Positions 15,840 through 22,662 of a DNA stretch of 22,662 nt are shown one piece after another; the first letter of the stretch is position 1, and each line of letters opens with the position of its first letter. The DNA comes from JAAYFT01 sp036562765 (lineage in GTDB: Bacteria > Bacillota > Clostridia > Tissierellales > Tissierellaceae). The DNA is taken from the NCBI GenBank assembly GCA_036562765.1, contig DATCJO010000189.1, forward strand, positions 1 through 22,662. The letters are read 5' to 3'. Under the pieces are notes generated by a model. That model had not been told where the DNA came from. It was given only the letters and a program-made list of their open reading frames with translations, and did no database searches. The translations under genes and the position numbers were made by a program.

Positions 15840-17453
15840 ATGGATATTGCTTTACTGGTACTGGGAGGACTGGGGCTGTTTCTGTATGGGATGAATCTAA
15901 TGGGCATTGGCCTGGAAAAAGCAGCAGGGGACAAGCTGAAAAGGTTAATCGAAGTTCTAACAAATAACAGGCTAATGGGCGTTCTAGTAGGAATCATTGT
16001 AACTATGATAATTCAGAGCAGTTCTGCTACTACAGTAATGGTAGTTGGATTTGTTAATGCTGGATTGATGACATTACATCAAGCAGTAGGAGTAATCATG
16101 GGAGCAAACATAGGTACCACTATAACTGCACAATTAATTGCTTTCAATTTAACAGATTATGCTCCAATTGCAGTTGCATTAGGCGTAGGTATATGGATTG
16201 CTACATCAAAGAAAAAGGCTAAAAGCATGGCAGAAATCCTCATAGGATTTGGAATCCTATTTATGGGCATGGACATGATGGGAAAAGGTTTAAAACCGTT
16301 GGCGGATATGCCTATCTTTACTAAGATTATGATTAGTTTGAAAAATCCAGTTCTTGGGATGTTAGTAGGATTAGGGCTTACAGCAATTATACAAAGTAGT
16401 AGTGCTTCTGTTGGCTTATTGCAAGCTTTGGCTGGTCAAGGCCTTATACAGATGGATGTTGCCTTCCCTATTCTATATGGACAAAATATTGGCACAACCA
16501 TTACTGCCTTGATTTCATCCATTGGTGCCAATAAAACTGCTAAAAGGGCAGCAGTTTTACACTTCTTGTTTAACCTTATCGGTACTATATTATTTATGTC
16601 TTTTTTACAATATCCAGTTGAAAGATTTGTTGTAAAGTTATCCCCATTTAATGTTAAGAAGCAGATTGCCAATGCGCACTTCTTATTTAATCTAGTAAAT
16701 GTAATTGTTTTATTGCCTTTTGCAAATATTTTAGTAAAAGCTGCAAAAATATTGGTACCTGGTGATGATAAACTTGAAGCACAAGAAGCCAAGTTTTTGG
16801 ATCCAAGAATTATCGAAACACCTACAATTGCCATAGGTCAAGTTAGCAAGGAAATATTAAGAATGGGAGATATGGCTTTAGATAATTTAATGAAAGTCAA
16901 AGATGCTTTAGTAGAGGCTAAATATGATAACATTGATTTGGCTTTGGAGCAGGAGCAGAAGATAAACAGATTACAGAGGGAAATTACAGATTACTTGGTT
17001 ATACTGTCCAATGCTCCAATTTCTGATGACGAACATAAAAGAGTCAATGTTTATCTTAATATAATAAATGATATTGAAAGAGTAGGAGACCATGCTGAAA
17101 ACATTGCAGAACTTGCGATGGTAAGAAGAGACAACAATTATCCATTTACTGATCAAGCTATTTCTGAATTACATGAGATATTTGACAAAACTAGTGAAGC
17201 ATTTAAACAGTCTTTGGAGGCACTTAGAACAGATAGCCAAGCTTTAGCTAAAGGTGTATTAGCGCTTGAAGAAGAAGTGGATACATTAGAAAGGCAGAAT
17301 AGAACAAATCATATTGAAAGATTAAATAAAGGGTTATGTCAAACTGGTTCAGGAATTATATTTTTGGATGCCATTTCCAATTTAGAAAGGATTGCTGACC
17401 ATTCATCTAATATTGCTCTGTATGTGTTAGACAAAACAAAGACAAACCACTGA
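15840..17453 (+). CDS. Na+/phosphate cotransporter with C-terminal PhoU-like domain
   Basis: This 537-residue protein of the Na/Pi cotransporter (NptA/YjbB) family takes up or exports phosphate with sodium. The membrane part (1-330) holds the two inverted repeats marked by IIQSSSATT (57-65) and IIQSSSASV (183-191), plus GANIGTTITAQL (88-99) and GQNIGTTITAL. The soluble part (about 335-537) is helical and PhoU-like, with DIERVGDHAENIAELAM and SNLERIADHSSNIALYVL metal-binding-type motifs. ATG 15840 is chosen behind TTAGGAGG; an in-frame TTG at 15834 overlaps that region. No phosphate regulator is adjacent. Confidence 0.92.
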   Translation: MDIALLVLGGLGLFLYGMNLMGIGLEKAAGDKLKRLIEVLTNNRLMGVLVGIIVTMIIQSSSATTVMVVGFVNAGLMTLHQAVGVIMGANIGTTITAQLIAFNLTDYAPIAVALGVGIWIATSKKKAKSMAEILIGFGILFMGMDMMGKGLKPLADMPIFTKIMISLKNPVLGMLVGLGLTAIIQSSSASVGLLQALAGQGLIQMDVAFPILYGQNIGTTITALISSIGANKTAKRAAVLHFLFNLIGTILFMSFLQYPVERFVVKLSPFNVKKQIANAHFLFNLVNVIVLLPFANILVKAAKILVPGDDKLEAQEAKFLDPRIIETPTIAIGQVSKEILRMGDMALDNLMKVKDALVEAKYDNIDLALEQEQKINRLQREITDYLVILSNAPISDDEHKRVNVYLNIINDIERVGDHAENIAELAMVRRDNNYPFTDQAISELHEIFDKTSEAFKQSLEALRTDSQALAKGVLALEEEVDTLERQNRTNHIERLNKGLCQTGSGIIFLDAISNLERIADHSSNIALYVLDKTKTNH

Positions 17454-17503
17454 AATGCTTAAAATTTAAATTAGCGAATCATTGAAAAAAATAAAAAAAG
17501 GTG

Positions 17504-17532
17504 TTGTTTATTGTAAATTAATATATTATAAT
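17504..17532 (+). promoter_or_regulatory. Probable promoter of the glycine reductase transcript
   Basis: TTGTTT (17504-17509), a 17-bp spacer and a perfect TATAAT (17527-17532). Transcription would start near 17539. A small hairpin, TGACAA/TTGTCA (17542-17557), lies at the 5' end of the predicted RNA, just before the riboswitch. Motif-based. Confidence 0.6.
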
Positions 17533-17587
17533 AATTTTGGATGACAATATTTTGTCAATTTAACAATTTAATATTCTGGATGATTAA

Positions 17588-17750
17588 TGCGGGAGAGACC
17601 ATTTATATGGCGCCGAAGGAGTAAGTCATGGGCTGCCAATCCATGATGAAACTCTCAGGCAAAAGGACCGTATTATGACAGGACTCTGAAGAACGCGAAA
17701 GCGCCGAAGGAGCAATCCCTCTAGGGAGAATCTCTCAGGTTGTGACAGAG
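17588..17750 (+). ncRNA. Tandem glycine riboswitch
   Basis: Two glycine aptamers lie in series. Aptamer 1 (about 17588-17670) shows GCGGGAGAGACC, GCGCCGAAGGAGTAA, ACTCTCAGGCAAAAGGACCG. After a short linker (TATTAT), aptamer 2 (about 17677-17750) shows GACAGGACTCTG, AGCGCCGAAGGAGCAA, AATCTCTCAGG and the closing GACAGAG. P1 of aptamer 2 is CTCTG (17684-17688) with CAGAG (17746-17750). That second strand also starts the terminator, so glycine binding should prevent termination (an ON switch for glycine use). Aptamer 2 departs from consensus in its P2 5' strand. Confidence 0.95.
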
Positions 17751-17791
17751 TAAGTGGGCAATGTTTTGACCTATTTATTCTGTCTTTTTTT
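17744..17791 (+). terminator. Riboswitch expression-platform terminator
   Basis: GACAGAGTAA (17744-17753) pairs with TTATTCTGTC (17775-17784), with one G-U wobble, followed by seven T (17785-17791). The 5' arm is shared with the 3' strand of aptamer 2 P1, so the two folds exclude each other. Confidence 0.88.
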
Positions 17792-17972
17792 CTAATTAGA
17801 AGAATTTTAGGAGAATTTGAACTGTTACATATCCAGAATATTTGGGAATAATATAAATAATAATGTATAAAGAAACATGGAATTTACCATGTCACTTTAA
17901 AATAAATTAATTATTTAAATATTATTATAGAGAAAAAATTATCAAAATAATCTAAAAAAAGGAGGAAAGCAA
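17792..17972 (+). other. Leader between riboswitch terminator and trxB
   Basis: This 181-nt AT-rich leader has no credible gene. It holds the right arm of the flanking repeat (17831-17842), a small hairpin ACATGG/CCATGT (17875-17892) and the strong AAAAGGAGGAAAGC ribosome site for trxB. Some related operons have grdX ahead of trxB; no remnant of it is visible here. Confidence 0.6.
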
Positions 17973-18911
17973 ATGGTATACGATGTAGTAATTATAGGTG
18001 CGGGTCCAGCAGGTTTAGCAGCAGGATTATATGCTTCGAGAGCTAGGCTAAATACACTTATTATAGAAAAAGAAGGCCCAGGAGGACAAATTAAAACAAC
18101 AGACGAAGTAGCAAACTATCCTGGTTCAATTAGGAATGCCACTGGTCCATCACTTATTGAAAGAATGGTAGAACAAGTAGATGAATTTGGAGCAAAAAGA
18201 ATAATAGACGAAATTGTTGAAGTAGATTTTAGTGGGAAAATAAAGGTTTTAAAAGGGAAGAAAGAAGAATATCAAGCTAAAGCAGTAATCATTGCTACAG
18301 GTGCAACTCCAAAACCAATAGGATGCCCTGGAGAAAAAGAATTTACTGGTAGAGGAGTTTCATACTGTGCAACTTGCGATGGTGCTTTCTTTGAAGATAT
18401 GGAAGTATTCGTAGTAGGCGGTGGAGATTCAGCAGTAGAAGAAGCCATGTATTTAACAAGATTTGCAAGAAAAGTAACTATAATCCATAGAAGAGATCAA
18501 TTGAGAGCGGCAAAATCAATTCAAGAAAAGGCATTCAAAAATCCAAAGATAGATTTTATGTGGAATACTGTAGTTACTGAATTTAAAGGTGACGGAATAT
18601 TACAATCTATGGTTGTTAAAAATGTTGTAACTGGTGAAGAAAGAGAAATAGTTGCAGATGAAAATGATGGAACTTTTGGAGTTTTCGTATTTGTAGGATA
18701 TAATCCAGCAACTAAGTTGTTTGAAGGAATATTAGACATGGAAAATGGATATATAAAGACTGATGAAAACATGAGGACAAATATTCCTGGAGTATTTGCT
18801 GCTGGTGACAACAGAGTTAAATCCTTAAGGCAAGTTGTTACTGCAACAGCTGATGGTGCCATAGCTGCAGTTTCAGCTGAAAAGTATATTGAAGAAAATT
18901 TTGAAGAATAA
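17973..18911 (+). CDS. trxB: Thioredoxin reductase (glycine reductase electron supply)
   Basis: This FAD enzyme passes NAD(P)H electrons to thioredoxin, which re-reduces selenoprotein A. The 312-residue protein has the FAD motif IIGAGPAGLAAGLYASRA (7-24), the redox pair Cys132/Cys135 (YCATCDGAFF), the nucleotide motif VVGGGDSAVEEA (147-158) and HRRDQLRA, and the C-terminal FAD motif FAAGDNRVKSLRQVVTATADGAIAA. Length is normal. ATG 17973 follows AAAAGGAGG with good spacing. It is the first gene behind the glycine riboswitch, and trxA follows after 52 nt. Confidence 0.95.
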   Translation: MVYDVVIIGAGPAGLAAGLYASRARLNTLIIEKEGPGGQIKTTDEVANYPGSIRNATGPSLIERMVEQVDEFGAKRIIDEIVEVDFSGKIKVLKGKKEEYQAKAVIIATGATPKPIGCPGEKEFTGRGVSYCATCDGAFFEDMEVFVVGGGDSAVEEAMYLTRFARKVTIIHRRDQLRAAKSIQEKAFKNPKIDFMWNTVVTEFKGDGILQSMVVKNVVTGEEREIVADENDGTFGVFVFVGYNPATKLFEGILDMENGYIKTDENMRTNIPGVFAAGDNRVKSLRQVVTATADGAIAAVSAEKYIEENFEE

Positions 18912-18963
18912 CAGATTGGTAAATTTATAAGAGTCTAAAAAAATAATAAAGGAGGTATACTAA

Positions 18964-19281
18964 ATGATAGAACTTAACAAAGATAATTTTGAACAAGAAG
19001 TACTTAAGGCAGAAGGTTATGTATTAGTTGACTTTTGGGGACCAACTTGTGAACCATGCAAGGCATTGATGCCACATGTTCATGCTTATGAAGAAAAATA
19101 TGGAGACAAGATTAAATTTACATCATTGGATATTACAAAGGCTAGAAGATTAGCTATTAGCCAAAAAGTATTAGGATTACCTGTAATAGCAATTTACAAA
19201 GATGGGGAAAGAATAGATGCAGTTGTTGGTGATGAAGCAACACCAGCTTCAGTTGAAGAGTTAATTAAGAAGTATTATTAA
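18964..19281 (+). CDS. trxA: Thioredoxin with atypical CEPC active site
   Basis: This 105-residue thioredoxin carries electrons from TrxB to glycine reductase. The fold is normal (VLVDFWGPTCEPCK at 20-33, the cis-Pro region VLGLPVIAIYKDGERIDAVVG). However, the active site reads Trp25-Gly-Pro-Thr-Cys29-Glu-Pro-Cys32, where the usual motif is W-C-G-P-C. The Trp just before the first Cys is Thr and the Gly is Glu. Divergent active sites are known for thioredoxins encoded in grd operons, so this is probably a dedicated partner rather than the housekeeping thioredoxin. AAAGGAGG lies upstream, and a hairpin follows before grdE. Confidence 0.93.
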   Translation: MIELNKDNFEQEVLKAEGYVLVDFWGPTCEPCKALMPHVHAYEEKYGDKIKFTSLDITKARRLAISQKVLGLPVIAIYKDGERIDAVVGDEATPASVEELIKKYY

Positions 19282-19285
19282 TAGG

Positions 19286-19313
19286 ATTTAATTCTGGTTA
19301 TCCAGAATTAAAT
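19286..19313 (+). repeat. 12-bp perfect hairpin between trxA and grdE
   Basis: ATTTAATTCTGG (19286-19297) pairs exactly with CCAGAATTAAAT (19302-19313) around TTAT. It has no T tract. It could be an mRNA processing or stabilising stem that sets different levels of thioredoxin and glycine reductase subunits. It contains the same ATTCTGG/CCAGAAT core as the repeat flanking the riboswitch. Confidence 0.75.
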
Positions 19314-19345
19314 ATATATTTGTAAATCTAAGAGGAGGTGAACCT

Positions 19346-20632
19346 ATGCGTCTGGAATTAGGCTATGTTTATATTAAAGACGTTCAATTTGGTTCAGAAA
19401 CCAAAGTTGAAAACGGGGTGCTTTACATTAACAAACAAGAATTAATTGACTTAATTAGTGAAGATAAGCACCTTGCCTCAGTAGACGTAGATATCGCAAA
19501 ACCTGGTGAAAGTGTTAGGATAACACCTGTTAAGGATGTTATCGAACCAAGAGTAAAGGTAGAAGGTCCTGGTGGAATATTCCCAGGAATACTATCAAAG
19601 GTTGATGTTGTAGGTTCAGGAAAAACTAACGTGCTAAAAGGTTGTGCAGTAGTAACAACTGGTAAAATCGTTGGTTTCCAAGAAGGTATAATTGACATGT
19701 CAGGACCTGGTGCTGAATTTACACCATTCTCCAAGACATTAAATGTTGTTTTGAAATGTGAACCTGTTGAAGGATTAAAACAACATGATCACGAAAGAGC
19801 AGTAAGACTTGCAGGACTTAAGGCTGCTAAATATTTAGGAGAAGCAGCTAAGAAGATAACTCCAGATGAAGTAGAAGTATTCGAATCATTACCTTTATTA
19901 GAAAGCATCAAGAAGTATCCTGATCTTCCAAAAGTAGGATATGTTCTAATGCTTCAATCACAAGGATTGCTTCATGACACTTATGTATATGGAGTAGACG
20001 CAAAACAAATTGTACCAACTATAATTTACCCAACTGAAATTATGGATGGGGCAATAGTAAGTGGTAACTGCGTATCAGCATGTGATAAGAACTCAACTTA
20101 TCATCAAATGAACAATCCAGTTATTCACGACTTATTCAAACAACATGGCAAGACAATAAACTTTGTAGGTGTAATTATAACAAACGAAAATGTTTACCTT
20201 GCAGATAAGGAAAGGTCATCTAACTGGTCAGCTAAATTAGCTGAATACTTAGGACTTGACGGTGTTATCATCACAGAAGAAGGATTTGGTAACCCAGATA
20301 CAGACCTAATTATGAACTGCAAGAAGATAACAGCTAAGGGTATTAAGACTGTAATAGTTACAGATGAATATGCAGGTAGAGACGGTTCAAGTCAATCATT
20401 AGCAGATGCTGATAAATCTGCAGATGCAGTAGTTACTGCTGGTAATGCTAATGAATTGATTACACTACCTCCAATGAAGAAAGTTATAGGCCATACAGAA
20501 TATGTAGACAAGATTGCTGGCGGATTTGCAGGATCATTAAAAGAAGATGGTTCAATTACTGTTGAAATCCAAGCAATAACTGGAGCTACAAACGAAATGG
20601 GCTTTAGCAAGCTATCCGCTAAAGGCTATTAA
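19346..20632 (+). CDS. grdE: Glycine reductase protein B proprotein GrdE (alpha and beta subunits)
   Basis: GrdE is made as one chain and cleaved before an internal cysteine to give two subunits; the new N-terminal Cys becomes a pyruvoyl group that binds glycine as a Schiff base. The 428-residue protein carries the cleavage motif VSGNCVSACDKNSTYHQM; cleavage between Asn241 and Cys242 would leave chains of 241 and 187 residues. Other clear features are GPGGIFPGILS near 74-84 and the C-terminal EIQAITGATNEMGFSKLSAKGY stretch (about 407-428). ATG 19346 follows GAGGAGGTG. It is the first structural gene of the complex; grdA starts 43 nt after its stop. Confidence 0.95.
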   Translation: MRLELGYVYIKDVQFGSETKVENGVLYINKQELIDLISEDKHLASVDVDIAKPGESVRITPVKDVIEPRVKVEGPGGIFPGILSKVDVVGSGKTNVLKGCAVVTTGKIVGFQEGIIDMSGPGAEFTPFSKTLNVVLKCEPVEGLKQHDHERAVRLAGLKAAKYLGEAAKKITPDEVEVFESLPLLESIKKYPDLPKVGYVLMLQSQGLLHDTYVYGVDAKQIVPTIIYPTEIMDGAIVSGNCVSACDKNSTYHQMNNPVIHDLFKQHGKTINFVGVIITNENVYLADKERSSNWSAKLAEYLGLDGVIITEEGFGNPDTDLIMNCKKITAKGIKTVIVTDEYAGRDGSSQSLADADKSADAVVTAGNANELITLPPMKKVIGHTEYVDKIAGGFAGSLKEDGSITVEIQAITGATNEMGFSKLSAKGY

Positions 20633-20675
20633 TAGTTAGACATAAGTAAAATTGCAGATGAAAGGAGTTGAAAAG

Positions 20676-21149
20676 ATGTCAATATTCAATGAAAATACTA
20701 AGGTAATTATCATTGGCGATAGAGATGGAATACCAGGACCAGCTATTGAAGAATGCGTTAAGACAACTCCTGCAGAAATTGTTTTCTCAGCAACTGAATG
20801 TTTCGTCTGAACTGCTGCAGGAGCAATGGACCTAGAAAATCAAAGAAGGGTCAAAGAATTAAGTGAAAAATATGGTGCAGAAAACGTTGTTGTTATTATA
20901 GGTGCATCAGAAGCTGAAGCAGCTGGATTAACTGCTGAAACAGTAACAGCTGGCGACCCAACATTTGCAGGTCCATTGGCAGGAGTCTCGTTGGGACTCA
21001 GAGTTTATCATGCAGTAGAACCAGAATTTAAAGAATCCGTAGATCCAAATGTTTATGATGAACAAATCGGTATGATGGAAATGGTTCTAGATGTTGACTC
21101 AATAATCTCAGAAGTTAAGTCAGTAAGAGATCAATATACTAAATATTAA
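20676..21149 (+). CDS. grdA: Glycine reductase selenoprotein A (Sec45 encoded by UGA)
   Basis: Selenoprotein A takes the carboxymethyl group from protein B on its selenol and passes it to protein C, using thioredoxin electrons. ATG 20676 (AAAGGAGTTG upstream) opens a frame MSIFNENTKVIIIGDRDGIP that reaches UGA at 20808-20810 and continues in the same frame to TAA at 21149. With the UGA read as selenocysteine the protein has 157 residues, the usual length, and the motif CFV-U-TAAGAMD (Cys42, Sec45) typical of GrdA. A conventional gene caller would report only the part from 20826. The C-terminal half, AENVVVIIGASEAEAAGLTAETVTAGDP and beyond, also fits the family. Confidence 0.96.
20808..20825 (+). 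promoter_or_regulatory. Selenocysteine UGA and candidate SECIS stem in grdA
   Basis: UGA at 20808-20810 is followed by a small stem TGCT (20813-20816) / AGCA (20822-20825) with a five-base GCAGG loop. Bacterial SECIS elements lie just 3' of the UGA inside the coding region, but this loop is closer to the UGA than usual. The recoding is certain from the family; the exact stem is tentative. Confidence 0.6.
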
Positions 21150-21203
21150 TTTATTAATTATTGATATTTAACCCTGTATGAGTAAATGAGAGGAGGGGAA
21201 TAT

Positions 21204-22517
21204 ATGGGCAAAATTAGAGTTGTTCATTACATCAACCAGTTTTTTGCAGGAATTGGTGGCGAAGAAAAAGCAGACTACAGACCAGAAGTCAGAGAAGAAG
21301 TTATAGGCCCAGGTATGGCTTTGAATGCTGGATTTAAAGGTGAAGCAGAAATAGTTGCAACCATTATCTGCGGTGACAGCTATTTTAATGAAAATATAGA
21401 TGAAGCTAAGAAAACCATACTAGAAATGGTTAAGAAATATAATCCTGACCTATTTATAGCTGGTCCAGCATTTAATGCAGGTAGATACGGAGTTGCTTGC
21501 GGTACAATTACTGAAGCTGTACAAAAAGAATTAGGAATTCCTGCATTAACTGCAATGTATGAAGAAAACCCAGGCGTTGATATGTTCAAGAAATCTGTTT
21601 ATATAGTAGCTACTAAGGATTCAGCTGCTGGAATGAGAGATGCTGTAAACAAGATGGTTCCACTAGCTTTGAAGTTGGTTAAGGGCGAAGAAATAGGCAC
21701 TCCAGAAGAAGAAGGCTATATAGCTAGAGGAATTAGAAAGAACTATTTCAATGACAGAAGAGGTTCTGAAAGAGCCGTTGAAATGTTAATTAAGAAGTTA
21801 AGAGGAGAAAAGTACGAAACTGAATTCCCAATGCCAGATTTCGATAGGGTACCACCAAATCCAGCAGTTAAGGATATTACAAAAGCTACAATAGCTTTAG
21901 TAACCTCTGGTGGAGCTGTACCAAAGGGAAATCCAGACCACATCGAATCTTCATCTGCTCAAAGATATGGTAAATATGACCTAGAAGGAATAGATGATTT
22001 GAATCCATCAAATGGAGAAACTGCTCACGGTGGATATGACCCTGTTTATGCAAATGAAGACTTGGACAGAGTTCTTCCAGTAGACGTTATGAGAGATTTG
22101 GAAAGGGAAGGAAAGATTGGAAAATTACACAGATATTGGTATGCAACAGTTGGTAATGGTACTTCAGTAGCAAATGCTAAGAAGTTTGGCGAAGCAATTG
22201 CTAAAGATTTGAAAGAAGCCGGAGTAGACGCAGTTATACTAACTTCAACCTGAGGTACATGTACACGTTGCGGTGCAACAATGGTAAAAGAAATTGAACG
22301 TGCTGGTATTCCAGTAGTTCATATGTGTACAGTAGTACCAATTTCATTGACAGTAGGAGCTAACAGGATAGTACCAACTGTAGCTATTCCTCACCCACTT
22401 GGAAATCCAAGCTTAAGCCCTGAAGAAGAAAAGGCATTGAGAAGGAGATTAGTTGAAAGAGCTCTTGAAGCACTTCAAACAGAAGTACATGAACAAACTG
22501 TATTTGAAATGAAATAG
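21204..22517 (+). CDS. grdB: Glycine reductase protein B selenoprotein GrdB (Sec350 encoded by UGA)
   Basis: GrdB is the 47-kDa-type selenocysteine subunit of substrate-specific protein B. With the pyruvoyl GrdE it activates glycine and hands the carboxymethyl group to selenoprotein A. ATG 21204 follows GAGGAGGGG (an in-frame ATG at 21186 precedes that site and is rejected). The frame runs to UGA at 22251-22253 and continues in frame to TAG at 22517, giving 437 residues with Sec350, the position expected for GrdB. The motif is TST-U-GTCTRCG. Other features are VHYINQFFAGIGGEEKA near the N-terminus, FIAGPAFNAGRYG, and the C-terminal VVPISLTVGANRIVPTVAIPHPLG. Substrate specificity for glycine over sarcosine or betaine is inferred from GrdE and the riboswitch. 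Confidence 0.96.
22251..22279 (+). promoter_or_regulatory. Selenocysteine UGA and candidate SECIS hairpin in grdB
   Basis: UGA at 22251-22253 is followed by GTTGC (22267-22271), loop GGT, GCAAC (22275-22279): a perfect 5-bp stem with a GGU loop 18 nt after the UGA, the spacing and loop character expected of a bacterial SECIS. A 10-nt palindrome GTACATGTAC (22255-22264) lies between. Confidence 0.7.
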
Positions 22518-22524
22518 TAAGAAA

Positions 22525-22564
22525 TGCTTATAAAAGGGTGATTTTTATCACCCTTTTATAAGCA
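22525..22564 (+). terminator. 18-bp perfect hairpin after grdB (possible attenuator)
   Basis: TGCTTATAAAAGGGTGAT (22525-22542) pairs exactly with 22547-22564 around TTTT. It is followed by AAATTAATTATTT rather than a clean T run; the inner CCCTTTT arm could still serve as a leaky terminator. It lies between grdB and the next gene, so it may reduce expression of the downstream subunits or protect the upstream mRNA. Confidence 0.65.
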
Positions 22565-22649
22565 AATTAATTATTTGGATAATATTCTGTTAATAGTTTT
22601 AGTAATATAAATTGCATCCTGTTTACATAAAAATTTTGGAGGTGTACAA

Positions 22650-22662
22650 ATGAATTATTCAG
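22650..22662 (+). CDS. Start of the next gene, probably grdC (truncated by the window edge)
   Basis: ATG at 22650 follows a strong GGAGGTG ribosome site (22638-22644) with 5-nt spacing, and reads MNYS before the window ends. Four residues cannot identify a protein. In grd operons of this order (trxB-trxA-grdE-grdA-grdB) the next gene is usually grdC, the protein C subunit that forms acetyl phosphate with grdD, so grdC is the likely call by context alone. Confidence 0.5.

Larger units (their letters stand above)
17570..17842 (+). repeat. 12-bp inverted repeat flanking the whole riboswitch and terminator
   Basis: AATATTCTGGAT (17570-17581) and ATCCAGAATATT (17831-17842) are exact reverse complements, one on each side of the glycine riboswitch and its terminator. 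In RNA they could close a large domain; as DNA they could be paired operator half-sites. A related ATTCTGG/CCAGAAT dyad recurs at 19291-19309. Confidence 0.7.

Noticed and set aside
20826..21149. Separate 107-residue protein
   Set aside because: It is the 3' part of grdA after the selenocysteine UGA, in the same frame, with no ribosome site of its own.
22281..22517. Separate 78-residue protein
   Set aside because: It is the 3' part of grdB after the selenocysteine UGA; the GTCTRCG residues before it also match GrdB.
1..22662. CRISPR arrays, transposases, phage genes, tRNA or rRNA genes
   Set aside because: None seen: no regularly spaced repeats, transposase motifs, or tRNA/rRNA signatures; gene content looks like stable chromosomal backbone.

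Overview
The window is AT-rich, densely packed low-GC Gram-positive DNA. It most likely comes from an anaerobic, amino-acid-fermenting Clostridia or Tissierellia relative. The main evidence is a selenoprotein glycine reductase operon (trxB-trxA-grdE-grdA-grdB) with two in-frame UGA codons that must be read as selenocysteine. Supporting evidence is a tandem glycine riboswitch, a cobalamin riboswitch, strong AGGAGG-type ribosome binding sites, and Firmicutes-type families (RodA, VanW/G5, DUF2225). The genus cannot be fixed from sequence reading alone.

Layout. Positions 1-959 (minus strand) hold a 3'-truncated rodA, divergent from a long plus-strand run. Positions 1088-4183 hold nfo (endonuclease IV), queG (epoxyqueuosine reductase) and a kbl-type glycine C-acetyltransferase, closed by a terminator. 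Positions 4256-9265 hold a small DUF503 protein, nth (endonuclease III), an FtsA-like ATPase with a long C-terminal extension, a VanW/G5 exported protein and a DUF2225 zinc-ribbon protein, again closed by a terminator. Positions 9444-11223 hold an O6-alkylguanine-DNA alkyltransferase and an LCAT-like alpha/beta hydrolase. Positions 11239-14394 hold a cobalamin riboswitch with terminator and a btuF-btuC-btuD-type corrinoid ABC importer. Positions 14493-17453 hold a Cof-type HAD phosphatase, trmL (tRNA methyltransferase) and a Na+/phosphate cotransporter with a PhoU-like tail. Positions 17504-22662 hold the glycine reductase locus, with promoter, tandem glycine riboswitch, terminator, trxB, trxA, grdE, grdA, grdB and the first codons of a further gene, probably grdC.

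How the genes work together. The last 5 kb forms one physiological unit. NADPH electrons pass through TrxB and TrxA to selenoprotein A (GrdA). GrdE (pyruvoyl) and GrdB (selenocysteine) activate glycine as a Schiff base and transfer a carboxymethyl group to the GrdA selenol. Protein C (grdC and onward, outside the window) would release acetyl phosphate. The riboswitch layout suggests glycine turns transcription on, because the last strand of aptamer 2 P1 is also the 5' arm of the terminator. Kbl upstream also works at the glycine / acetyl-CoA node but is not in the same operon. The btu cassette is a separate cobalamin-repressed scavenging unit. The rest is housekeeping: DNA repair, tRNA modification, envelope and phosphate.

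I did not find a convincing new multi-gene system. The points most worth a second look are the degenerate second glycine aptamer, repeated CCAGAAT/ATTCTGG dyads and strong intergenic hairpins in the grd operon, the atypical CEPC thioredoxin, the missing grdX, and two long perfect inverted repeats near gene starts (8514-8566 and 9951-10010).
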